64,000 bases of DNA from Cephalotus follicularis. Taxonomy: Eukaryota; Streptophyta; Magnoliopsida; Oxalidales; Cephalotaceae. The notes below the pieces were generated by a model. The model did no database searches. It was not told where the DNA came from and saw only the letters and a list, made by a program, of their open reading frames with translations. Shown here one piece after another: positions 12,275-24,534 of the stretch. How positions within the stretch are numbered: the first letter of the stretch is position 1; every line of letters starts with the position of its first letter. The DNA is taken from contig BDDD01002674.1 in the NCBI GenBank assembly GCA_001972305.1, positions 1 to 64,000 of the forward strand, read 5' to 3'. The translations under genes were made by a program, and so were the position numbers.

Positions 12275-14951
12275 CGTACCCGTATCAGATATAAATATTG
12301 ATATCCATAATCGCCCCACAAGTTAGGATACTAAACCGTCCCCGACCCGAATCCGAACCACTGTTTATCTTGATCTCTATAAGTTCCTCGATGAATTGAA
12401 ATAAACTTGATGAGCATTTAATTGGTCCAATTTTTAATCTTTGCCCTCTTTTTTGTATCATCAACAAAAAATTTCAGAAGCTAAAAGTTCAGCAGTCATT
12501 CATCATAAAAATCTAGTGTGTAATGACAAGTATATAGGTGTAGGTGATTTGGTGATATTTAAGTATGATAAGAGTATTTTAGTAAATATATCAAGACAGG
12601 TACGGGGTAGATTTATGCATACTCGTACCCTCCCCGTAACTGCGACAGGTAATGGAAATAAAACTCGAAACTGCCCCGAATCCGTTTTTAGAAAAAAAAA
12701 ACACCCTATAGAGGTGATTTCTGTTTGGAAATCACGATTCGGGTAGAAATTTTCATCTCTATGTCTAAATATAATTAATGTTTTTAAAATACTATCAATA
12801 ATGTTTTGACTCTTAATAAAAAAAAATCATTAATGATATTTTGACAATTCATATGTGATCACTTGTGATATCAGCTCAAATGTGGTTAATAACATTATTC
12901 CACGCCAAATTTCAAATTTATTGACCGTCTGCCAAATTTCAGATTTATCACTTGTGATATCAGCTCAAATGTAGTTACGTATTTTTTTATTTTATACTAT
13001 TGGATTTATAATTTGTATTTTATAAATCTAACTATTAGATTTTAATGATCACGAGTAATGCTATTAACCACATATGATGTGACATCAAAAGTGATCACAT
13101 CTTAATTATCAAAATATCGTTGGTGATTTTTGTTAAAAATCAAAATATAATTAATGTTATTTCAAAAAACACTAATGAGCTACTAACCAATGAGGTGTCA
13201 AAATCGAGATCGCAACGGGAAGGTCATGGTGCGAATTTTTGGTTATCCATACCGGTCCCACTCATGCGTTTAGTCTACTTGAACCCGTCCAATACCCGTA
13301 TCGGATATAAATATTGATATCCATAACCTCCCAACAAGTGAGGATACTAAACCGTACCCGAACCCGAACCACTGTTTATCTTGATCTCTATATGTTCCTC
13401 GATGAATTGAAATAAACTTGATGAGCATTTAATTGGTCCAATTTTTAATCCTTGCCCTCTTTTTTGTATCATCAACAGAAAATTTCAAAAGCTAAAAATT
13501 CAGCAGTCATTCATCATAAAAATCTAGTGTGTAATGACAAGTATATAACTGTAGGTATTTTGGTGATATTTAAGTATGATAAGGATATTTTAGTAAATAT
13601 ATCGAGGCGGGTACGGGGCCGATTTATGGATACCCGTACCCGCCCCATAACTGTAACAAGTAATGGAAATAAAACCCGAAACTGCCTCGAATCTGTTTTT
13701 CAAAAAAAAAAAAAAAGCCACCCTATAGGAGCGATTTCTGTTCGGAAATCACGATTCGGGTAGAAATTGTCATCCATATGTCTACATATAACTAATGTTT
13801 TTTAAATGCTATTAATAATATTTTGACTCTTAATAAAAAAATCACTAATGATATTTGGACAATTCATATGTGATCATTTGTGATATCAACCCAAATGTGT
13901 TTAATAACATTATGCCACGCCAAATTTCAAATTTATTGACCGTTTGCCAAATTTCAGATTTATCACTTCTGATATCAGTTCAAATGTGGTTAAGTATTTT
14001 TTTATTTTATACTATTGGATCTATAATTTGTATTTTGTAAGTCTAACTATTAGATTTTGATGATCATGAGTGATGCTATTAACCACAGCTGATGTGATAT
14101 CACAAGTGATCACATTTTAATATCAAAATATCATTGGTAATTTTTGTTAAAAATCAAAACATAATTAATGTTGTTTCAAAAAACACCAATGATTTACTAA
14201 CCAATGATGTGTCAAAATAGGGATCGCAATGAGACGGTCATGGTGCGAATTTTTGGTTACTCGTACCTGTCCCGCTCATGCGTTAAGTCTATTTGAATCC
14301 GTCACGCACCCATATCGGATATAAATATTGATATCCATAACCGCCCCACAAGTGTGGATACTAAACCGTACCTGATCCGAACCCGAACCACTGTTTATCT
14401 TGATCTCTATAAGTTCCTCAATGAATTGAGATAAACTTGATGAGCATTTAATTGGTCCAATTTTTAATCCTTGTCCTCTTTTTTGTATCATCAACAAAAA
14501 ATTTTAGAACCTAAAAGTTTAGCAGTTATTCATTATAAAAATCTAGTGTGTAATGACAAGTATATAAGTGTAGGTAATTTGGTAATATTTAAGTATGATA
14601 AGGGTATTTTAGTAAATATATTGAGGTGAGTACGGAGTAGATTTATGCATACCCGTTCCTGCCCCGTAACCACAACAGGTAATGGAAATAAAAACTGAAA
14701 CTGCCTTGAATGCGTTTAAAAAAAAAAGCCTATAGGGACGGTTTCTGTTCGAAAATCACGATTCGGATTGAAATTGTCATCCATATGTCCAAATATAATT
14801 GATGTTTTTAAATACTATTAATAATATTTTGGTTCTTAATAAAAAAATCACTAATGATATTTTGACAATTCATATGTGATCACTTGTGATATCAGCTCAA
14901 ATGTGATTAATAATATTATTCCATGCCAAATTTTAAATTTATTGACCGTCT
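12275..14951. repeat. Tandem array of ~1-kb foldback-containing units, right part
   Basis: Continuation of the array after LTR copy A. Unit phase points fall at about 12852, 13866 and 14873 (spacing about 1014 and 1007). Homology stops shortly after TTGACCGTCT at 14951. With the left part this makes about six full units plus partial ends. Confidence 0.85.
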
Positions 14952-16528
14952 ATCAACTTTTTTATTTATCCAAAACAAATTTAACTGTTATAAAATATCA
15001 TCATATATAGTAAAAAAATAATTTATCCAATAAAAATATTTATAGATATGCGATCGACTTGAAGATATAAATGTATGATTGATATAAACATAATAACAAA
15101 TTTCAGTATTGTATTTATAGATTTTAAGTCATAGGTTAAACTTAACGAAATACTCTTTGGTGAACAATGGTCGTAACCATAATTGTTCTTTTTTTCTACC
15201 AATGGGGCACCCAACATATGTACTATTTACATGTGTTTATAGTACAAGACTTAACCACTCGAGCCGTGTTATATACTAATCACTAATACATCGAACGATT
15301 CACTATGATAAAAGAAAAACTTTAATTTAATCAGTTTATAAAATGTATTTTTTTATATTCCAATCATTGTAATATTAAATAATAGGTAATTTTTTTGGGG
15401 CAATAAATACCTAAATTAAAAACGATAACAAATATGATAAATGGTATTGGATTCTAATCTCCTTTGTAGCAAATTGAGACCATTGTATAGTCTTTCGTTG
15501 ATTTTTTTAATGTGTAGAGGGTGAGAGATTACGCATCCCAAAGCTTATAGTCAAAAACCTATCTATAAAATAGTTAAAATTTAGATTAGTTTCTTGATTA
15601 AATAAAAATAGTAACAAATGCATTTTATTTCTTCTATACAATAATACATAAATGGCCTGATTTTTGGCATAGCACACGTAGAATCATTAGGTGCATGCTT
15701 TATCCTCTCGTACAATTTGAAAGAAAACATTTTTGGAATATAATAGTAACTAATATTCACTGTTTTTTCACACAATTTTTAACCCATAAATATTTTATTT
15801 TTTTCTTTTTCTTTTTCTCAAGTTGATTACATTTACCTTTGATCACACCACGTACTAAAAAATGTGTGAAAAAGTTGCTAAATATTTAATACTACAATAA
15901 AATTAGAATTTTTTTTTAATTGGTTTGTTAAAAATGTGTGATGGATTGCGTACGGTCATCACTAGAATGTCATTCTACTTAAGTGGGACGACGTCATCCT
16001 TTTTTCTTTTTAAGTAACTCAGTGTCAAAACGAAGTCGTTTTGGCGATGAGTTACTTACATTTTTTTTAATTATGCTATATCAATTTTCTTTTTTATTAT
16101 TATAATTTAATTTACATATTTGAAATAATTATAGATATTTGATTGACTTGAAAATTAATTTGTATAATCTACATATCTAGTACATCAAATCTAACGTTTC
16201 GATTTATAAAATGTACATAATAGATTAAAACAATTTTGAATTTTTTGAATATTCGGCATACTGCTACATGTTGTTACAAATCTTACTAAGTAGACTCTTC
16301 AGTTCCACATCATTTTAAAATATATTGGTACATGTCTTATCATGTAGATGTAGCTCTCTCCAAGACTAAAGCCTACACTCTCGATGAATGTATTATATAG
16401 AGTTACCTCATGTATTTCTACATACCTTACTGGATGAACCATTCAGGTCCACATCATTCTAAAATATATTGCTACATGCCTTATTATGTTTAAAGTCACC
16501 TCACTCGACGAATTCATTATATAGCATT
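14952..16528. other. AT-rich intergenic sequence with a short tandem duplication
   Basis: No gene is supported. At 16300 and 16444 the phrase TCCACATCATT(T/C)TAAAATAT recurs with a 144-bp period. The second unit is cut short by the LTR insertion at 16529. Confidence 0.55.
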
Positions 16529-19500
16529 TGTCACGCCCGGACCCAGCCCAGCTGGAATCCGTCGAGCCCACTACGAGGCCAAGCCTCCCAAAAGAGACTC
16601 CCCTCGTAGGTTCAGCAGAACAGGGCGTCAGAAATGCATTTTAAACAGAAGATTATCTTCAAAACATAAAGAAAAACAGAAAGTTTCTTGAAAAACTTGA
16701 AAATAATTCTATCTCTTAAAATTTTACGAAAATCGGGCATGTAGTATTCGTTTATAGGACTATGCCCCCCTGTAAAAAAAACACAGTTTTATAATATCAC
16801 ACTCCCGAAGGAGGAAACAGTTTATAATGGGCTCAACCCTCAGCAGATCACAATTTAAAAGCAGAAAACAAGTAATGGGTTGGGCTCTGTCTCAACCATA
16901 TAAATAAAACTTAAAACCTGAATAGGGCTCAACCCTTTTTAAACAAAACTAAAACATTTATATAAACATATAAGTAATGCATAATTTAAAATATTTATGC
17001 AGTGATGCTATGCATATGTTGACTCTGGTAGCATGTCCTTTATAGTCTCACCTCAGCAGACAGACTAACTCAGCTGACAGAACTCAGCAGACTAACCTGT
17101 CAGAACTAAAAACAGAAAACAGAGGAGAGGGTTAGTCCACAGGACTAGTGAAATGGAACAAAAAGACTCCGCAGAGTTTTGCTCGCATATAAAAATATCT
17201 TTACAGAAAAGATATAACAGAAGTATAAAACTGAAATAGAGTTTTCAGAAACAGAAATCCAAATAGAGAATCTGATTTATATAACAGATATAAAACGACT
17301 TAAACAGAATATAAAAGCAAAACCGGTATTTCCAGAAATCAGCAGAAAAACCAAGTCATTTCTTTCAAACAAATTCAAATCCTTAGATTTTTCATACATA
17401 TAATAGTAACAGAGTTTAAACAGAAATAAATAAATATATAGAGATGCCATGGGTCTACTAGGTAAGGTTGACGCCTGGGCCCTGTCGGGCCGAACGTCCA
17501 GCAGAAAAATAGTGGTAAGGACACCGTCGTGTCCAAGCATCAGCAGAAGGTCATACACGTGTAGACAGTGCCTCTCATGGGCATCAGATATATATATAAT
17601 ACAATACTGAGATCACCATGCATCTAAACATATTTCACAGATTTAGCAGATACAAAAATTACAATGTCTCATAACAGATTTAAACAGATTCAAACAGATA
17701 CAGCAACTCATCAGTGCCGTCAAAACATATTTAAACAGATACAGAAATCGTTTTCCATATCATATACAGATATAGCAGAAAATAGCGTCATACAATGACT
17801 ATAACCAAGCGAGCATTTGAAAACATTAACAGGAAGTTTCAGACATTAAAACTTCAACAGATTTCAGAACAAAAATAGATTCAGATTCATTAAGATACGG
17901 AAATCAAATAGTAAAACGTTTTCAAACATTCAAACCATATAAAAGCATTTCAGAAATAAAAGGTTAAAGAAAGGCGTTCCACTCACAGTACAGACGAGCG
18001 AGTCCCTCGACTGGTCGCCTCCATGACCGACCTCAAAAGCTGGATCCTTTGCCAACAGACAGACAGACAGACAGACAGCAGACTATCAGACTCAAACACG
18101 TACTAAGACGTGAAAAGCGTTATGCAATGACATACGTGCAGATGTCAGAAAACCATAACCGATCAATCCGGTTAACAAAACAGAAGTCAAATCATCAAAA
18201 ACATTGTTTAAACCTTTAATTTAAACATCATTTTGAAAACATTAAAGCTAGTCCAAGTGGTTGTCTAGGTTATCCAATTTCGAGCCATATAAGCAATTCA
18301 AGTTCATTATACAGCAGAAACAGATACAGATTTACAGAAATCAGCGGAAAATAGAACTAACGGAAAAGAGTTCAGAATTCACCGAAAGCTGACGGAACAG
18401 AGCACAGAGTCAGAATCTTGCAGTGGAACTGGAACGGATCACATCACCGCGGAGAACGGAGTCGGAAAACTGTCAGAAATTTCTCGCCGGAGGGTTGCCA
18501 GCGCGTGGACCCACGCATCGCCGCTGGCCGACGCGTGACAACCACGTGTGTCGCCGGTCAGCCGCAGAGGTCGCATTTGGAGCGCTGTAAGCCGGGGAGC
18601 ACGGATCTGAGGCGCGTTGGGTCTAGCGCCGCCGCATTTGGCCAGAATGGTCGCGTTGACCGCGACTGCCTTCACCGGCGATCGATGTTGCCGACGTCGT
18701 CAAGTGTCGAGACCTGTACCGTTCGAACGGTCGCGACGCCAGGAGTCCAAATCTGGGCTCGCCTTGCCGTGACGACCACCGGAGACGCCGGAACGATGAA
18801 AAACAACCGGAGAGAGAGAAGAGCTCGTCGGGCGCTCACGGCGCGGTTGCCGGCGCCGATGTTGGGTCCGGTGTGATCGGGAGGTTGAGGCGGTTCTGTT
18901 GGTACCCTCGCCAGGGTCAGATCGGCACTGACGCCGGTGACAGACGGTAGGATGCAGAGAGAGACGGGAGAGAGGAGAGAGAAAGTGAGAGAGACGAGAG
19001 AGAAAGTCCAAATTTTTATAAAAAATTTGCATTTTCACATATATATATAATTTCCACAATAACAGAATGAGTTTTATCCAGAATTTAACCGTTACGGACA
19101 GAAATTGGATGTTTAGTGAGATATCCGTATCCTTGTACGGTCTGTGTCTGTGGAGCCTATACGGATTTTTGTCTATCTGTATAGTTGTCAATCTGTTTTT
19201 CTGGCTCTTGACATATGTATCACGACATTTATAATTTTTTTACCATTTTGATTTCATTATGATGGTTTTTCGGCTTCACAACTAAGTTTTCTCTGTTGAA
19301 AAATTTAACAATGTTTTACTGAAACTGCTGCTAATTTCAGAAAATAGGCCAAGTGGTATGTCATCAACATTCAATTTCTGTCAATAACGGTTAAATTCTG
19401 AATAAAACTCAATCTGTTATTGTGGAAAGTATATATATATATATATATAAAATTGGACTTTCTCTCTCATCTCTCCCGCTTTCTCACTCCTCTCTCCCGT

Positions 19501-22272
19501 CTCTCTCTGCATTCTGCCTTCTGCCGCCGGCGTCAATGCCGATCTGACACCGACGAGGGTACCAGCAGAACCGCCTCAACCCCCCGATCACACTGCACCC
19601 CTCCTCGGCGCCGGCAACCGCGCCGTGTGTGCCCGACGAGCTCTTCTCTCTCCTCCATTGTTTTCCATCGTTTCTCCGTCTCCCGTGACCGTCACGGCAA
19701 GGCGAGCCCAGATTCGGACTCCTGGCCTCACGGCCATTCGAACGGTGCCAACCCCGAATCGTGATGACATCGACAACGCAGATCGCCGGCGAAGGACAGC
19801 CGTGGTCAACGAGCCCGTTCCAGCCAGATGCGGCGGCGCCAGACCTAACTCGCCCCAGATTCGTGATCTCCGTGCTCCGACGCTCTAGATGCGACCTCTG
19901 GGCTGACCGGCGACAAGCGTGGCTGTCACGCGTCGGCCAGCGGCGGCGCATGGGCCCACGCGCCGGCGTCCCTCTGGCGAGAAATTTCTGACAGTTCTCC
20001 CACTCCATTCTCCGCGGTGATGTGATCCGTTCCAGTTCGGCTGCGGGATTCTGACTTCTTGCTCCGTTCCATCAGCTTTCGGTAAATTCTGAACTCTCTT
20101 CTGTTAGTTCTGTTTTCCGTTGTTTTCTGTAATTTTGTATCTATTTCTGCTGTGTAATGAACTTAAATTGCTTATATGACTCGAAATTGGATAACTTGGA
20201 CAACCACTTGGACTAGCTTTAATGATTTTGGACTTACTTTAATGATTTCGAAAGAGTGTTTAATAAGAGGTTTAAAAGATGTTTTAATAGTCAGACTTCT
20301 GTTTCTGTCAACCGAATTGATCGGTTATGGTTTCTGACATCTGCACGCATGTTCATTTGCATAAAGCTTTTCACGTATTGGTACGTGTTTGAGTCTGATA
20401 TGTCTATAGTCTGTTGTCAGTCTGAGTTCTGATAGTCTGCTGTCTGTCTGTCTGTCTGTTGACAGAGGATCCTGCCTTTGAGGTCGGCCATGGAGGCGAC
20501 CAGTCGAGGGACTCGCTCGTTTGTACTGTGAGTGGAACGCCTTTTTTTAACCTTTTATTCTGAAATGCTTTTATATGGTTCGAATGTTTGAAACGTTTTA
20601 CTATTTGATTTCCGTATCTTAATGAATCTGAATCTGTTTATGTACTGAAATCCGTTTACGTTTTAATGTCTGAAACTTTCTTTTAATGTTTTCAAATGCT
20701 CGCATGGTTATAGTCATACTATGACGCTATTTTCGGCTATATCTGTACATGATAAGGAAAATGATTTTCGTATGTCTGAAATCTGTTTTAAAGTCCGTTT
20801 TGAGGATTCTGTGTTCTGAAATCTGAGATTCTGCTTTATGTATTCTGAATCTGTTTAAATATGTTTAGATGCATGGTGATCTCGGTATTGTGTTATATAT
20901 ATATTTGATGCCTATGAGAGGCTTAGTCTACACGTGTATGACTTTCTGCTGATGCTTGGACACGACGGTGTCCTTGCCACTATTTCTGCTGGACGTTCGG
21001 CCCGACGGGGCCCAGACGTCAACCTTACCTAGTAGACCCATGGAATCTCTATATATTTATTTCAGTTTAAACTTTGTTATTATTATATGTATGAAAAATC
21101 TGAGGATTTGAATCTGTTTGAAAGAAATGGTCTGGTTTGGTTTTTCTGATCTGGTTTTTCTGCTGATTTCTGAAAACACCGGTTTATAAATCGGTTTTGA
21201 TTTTATATTCTGTTTAAGTCGTTTTATAGCTGTTTTATAAATCAAATTTTGGCTTTTGATTCTGTTTATGAAACTCTGTTTCAGTTGTTTTACAATTTTG
21301 TTATCTCTTATGCATGGATGTTTTATATGCGAGCAAAACTCTGTGGAGTCTTTTTTTGTTCCATCTCACTAGTCCTGTGGACTAGCCCCCTCCTTTGTTT
21401 TCTACCTTTTAGTTCTGACAGGTTAGTCTGTTGAGTTCTGTTAGCTGGAGTCAGTCAGTCTGCTGAGGTGAGACCACAAAGAGCATGCTACCAGAGTCAA
21501 CATATGCATATCATCATTACATTAGTATTTAAATTTCTGCATTTCATATGTTTTTATATAACTGTTTTGGTTTTGTTTAAAAGGGCTGAGCCCTATTCAG
21601 GTTTTTAAGTTTTGTTAATATGGTTGAGGCAGAGCCCAACCCATTACTTATTTTCTGCTTTTAAATTGTGATCTGCTGAGGGCTGAGCCCATTTTATAAA
21701 CTGTTTCCTCATTCGAGAGTGTGGTCTGTTGAGGGCTGAGCCCATTATAAACTGTTTTCTTCTTCGGGAGTGTGATTTTATAAATTGTGTTTTTATTTTA
21801 CAGGGGGCATAGTCCTATAAACGAATACTACATGCCCGATTTTCTTAAAATTTTAAGAGTTAGAATTATTTTCAAGTTTTTCAAGAAACTTTTCTGTTTT
21901 GAAGAAACTTTCTGTTTTAAAATGCTTTTCTGAAACTCTGTTCTGCTGAACCTACGATGTGAGTCTCTGATGGAAGGCTTGACCTCGTAGCGGGCGCGAC
22001 GGATTCTAACCGGGCTGGGTCCGGGCGTGTCATTTAGGACATACCACTTGGGCTATTTTTTCGAGTTATCAGTCATTTCAGAAGAACATCATTTAATTTA
22101 CGGAAAGACAAATTTATTTCTTATGCAGAAAACCATCAGAATAAAATCATAAAAATTTAAATAATGTCATGATGCATATCATGAATGCTAGAAAACATAT
22201 TAACAGACCGACAGACAGACACAAGTCACGTAGGCTCACAGACACATACCGTACAATGACACGGATGTCACA
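16529..22272 (+). mobile_element. Solo LTR, family 2 copy B, interrupted by copy C
   Basis: Starts TGTCACGCCCGGACCC and ends GGATGTCACA, with a 5-bp flank pair GCATT/GCGTT (one mismatch). Its body is 16529-19116 plus 22038-22272, about 2.82 kb once copy C is removed. That length agrees with copy D after subtraction of its own insert. The GC-rich open frame at 18418-18876 lies in the part shared by all family-2 LTRs but is read in a different frame from the best frame in copy C, so it is not considered a conserved protein. Confidence 0.82.
19117..22032 (-). mobile_element. Solo LTR, family 2 copy C, inverted inside copy B
   Basis: Read on the minus strand it starts TGACACGCCCGGACCC (plus-strand end at 22032) and ends GATATCTCA (plus-strand 19117). 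A perfect TTTAG duplication flanks it (19112-19116 and 22033-22037), and joining the flanks restores the copy-A phrase GGATGTTTAGGACATACC. Because it sits head to tail against 2.6 kb of copy B, the two form a very large inverted repeat. Confidence 0.88.
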
Positions 22273-22469
22273 GCGTTACCCCAATATATATTTTTTTCCG
22301 ATGTGCAATCACCTTAAAAGTATAAAAAAAATCTATTATTTGTAGTTTGTAAATCTAATCGTTAGATTTGATGTTATACATATTTAGATTATACGTATGA
22401 ATTTTCAAGTCAATTATACATCTCTAACTATTTCAAATATATAAATTAAATACCAATCATAAAAAAATA

Positions 22470-23854
22470 GAAAAAATCCCAAATTGACAGTGTATTTTCA
22501 ATTTGACATTTAACTTGAAATTTTTCTTAGTCAAGTGTCCAACGTATCAAAAGTGTTCAATTTAACGTCTACCGTCAACCCCTGTTAATATTTAACAGAA
22601 TATAACTCAAAATGACGTATTTTATTCAATAAATACCAAATGTGTCATATATTTTGTGAAAAATCACAATCAAACGTCTAACATGTATAAAAGTTTCATT
22701 TTAACATCAAACATATACAAAAGTTTAAATTTTAGCATCAAATATAATTTATTTGTTTATTTATAATGTAAACAATAATCATTATTAATTTAATAAATTG
22801 AATTATAAGGAATCTTATATTTTATACGATAAAAAAAATAATTAATCATAGTTTTAAATAATAATTAAATTAAAATATTAAACAGTTCTTGAATATGTAA
22901 GATTTTATAAATTGTGATTTAATTACGCTTATAAAAAAATATAGAACAGTAACACACTGTCAAATAAATTTATATTAATTTTTTTTGTTATTTTTTAGAT
23001 TAAATATAATTTTGCAAGTTCATCCGAGGATCAGGTCCTCCACTTCTGTATACAGGAGACCGTATCTCCTGTTCTCCACCTGTGAGATACCTTGGGCCGA
23101 GGGAGTCCTCGGCCCTCTCGCTGTGAAAGTGGTCTTTTAGCCTTAAGTCCGAGGAGTGTTCTCGGACTTGTGGTCCCAGTGCGTTGTACTCAAGAAATAA
23201 TGAACATTGTCTCTTGGTCCGAGATGGCCATTCTTTGCCATGAGTGTGCTCCTCGGCATGGCTTGCTGATAAGCCTTTAATCCCCCATGGACAGTTGGTC
23301 AAGTCTCCTGTGGACACGTGTCCTTGCTTTTATAAGTATATTTTTCCTCCATCAATATTCATTCTATTTTTCTTAGAGCACATGAATTTAGTGAAAATGT
23401 TATCGAATATGTAAAATTATATAAATCAAGATTTGATTACGCATATAAAAATATAGAATACATATTTTTTTCAATTAAATTTTATTAACTAATTATTCTT
23501 TTAACGTAAACTCCAATAACGATTAATTTAATATTTTAAATTGTAAAAAATATTTTTTTGTTATACAATGAAAAATATTAGATTAATTAAAAAACAAGGT
23601 TTGTTATAATTCAAAATATTAAATTAATCATAATAATTATTAACGTTAAAAATAAATAAATAAATAAATTATATTTGATACTAAATTAATTTTTTTTAAA
23701 AAACATATGATACATGTAATATTTATTAAATAAAATATTCAAAATAATATCGATTTGAATTATGCTGGTTAATTAAAGGCATTTAAAAATTAGAGACGCT
23801 TAATTGAAAAAAAAAATTCCAAGTTATCCGTGAAATGAAAAATGGGATTTTTCC
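22470..23854. mobile_element. Mutator-like foldback element with GC-rich core
   Basis: Termini GAAAAAATCCC and GGGATTTTTCC are inverted, and a perfect 9-bp duplication AAAAAAATA flanks the element (22461-22469 and 23855-23863), as expected for Mutator-like elements. Long imperfect inverted arms can be followed inwards for several hundred bases. Between them lies a clearly less AT-rich core (about 23015-23390), itself bracketed by two ~60-bp direct repeats that start GAATATGTAA (about 22891 and 23409). The core could be captured foreign sequence; I cannot name its source. No transposase is present. Confidence 0.75.
23312..23340 (+). promoter_or_regulatory. Promoter-like site in the MULE core: palindromic G-box and TATA
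   Basis: GGACACGTGTCC (23312-23323) is a perfect 12-base palindrome holding the CACGTG G-box/ABRE core. It is followed at 23331 by TATAAGTATA. The spacing resembles a small plant promoter, about 0.8 kb upstream of the Nudix TATA box. Activity is unproven. Confidence 0.4.
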
Positions 23855-24154
23855 AAAAAAATAACTGACTTAGGAAAAATAAGTAAGTTAAAAAAAAATT
23901 GGGCCCCCGACGCACGCATGACGTACGCCCAGTTTTACCTTGTTGAAAACTTGGGGACTAGTCTTTCGTGGAGTGTTTTTTCTTTTCTTTTTTTTTTACC
24001 GAAGATTTTACCCCGAGAAGTGAATCCTCAATATAAGTAGACAAAGAAATTTCTGGGTCCATCATAATTCCCCGAAAATGGGGTCACAGAAGGAAAGCCA
24101 CAAGTTAAAAAGACGGTGCCGTTGATTTGGTCCCCGCTGAAACCTCCTCTTTCA

Positions 24155-24534
24155 TATATATAAATTGATTATTTCAATTCTATGTGCTGTTTCTTTGAAG
24201 GCGCGATCCTACATTTTTATCTCTTTCAAAATTCGTGCACCCCCCAGATTCAGAAATTTCCGTCGCCGTTATTGACTCTCTCTCTCTCTCTCTCTCTTTT
24301 ATAGCATGAAAACCGTCTCTCTCCTGCTTTGTGAGTCTAATTTCTTAATGTTAATTTGGTTCACTGTGAGGGTCGAGTCCTTTTCTCGCTTCGCATGATG
24401 CACTAACACCACTCCATTTCATCATCTCAGGTCCCCCACTTCTTTAACTCTAATCCTTTTCAATATTCATCTGTATTCAACTATGATTTTGTTTCACTCT
24501 ATACAAATATGTGATGATGTCACTGCAGATAATC
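24155..24534 (+). promoter_or_regulatory. Nudix gene core promoter and 5' UTR
   Basis: TATATATAAA at 24155-24164 is a plausible TATA box. A CT-rich run (about 24273-24298) lies in the expected leader, as is common in plant 5' UTRs. A donor GTGAGT at 24331 and acceptor CTGCAG ending 24528 would define a ~198-bp leader intron six bases before the start codon. An upstream ATG at 24305 would, after that splice, be out of frame with the main start. Leader splicing is inferred. Confidence 0.45.

Noticed and set aside
6779-13763. Repeated ~60-100-codon frames in the tandem array
   Set aside because: They recur because the unit recurs; they have frameshifts or different ends in each unit, no known motif, and AT-rich composition equal to the non-coding surroundings.
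18418-20008. 152- and 174-codon frames in LTR copies B and C that look like a conserved GC-rich gene
   Set aside because: The DNA is conserved because both are the same LTR, but the open frames differ in phase between copies and copy A lacks about 240 bp there, so there is no sign of a conserved protein.
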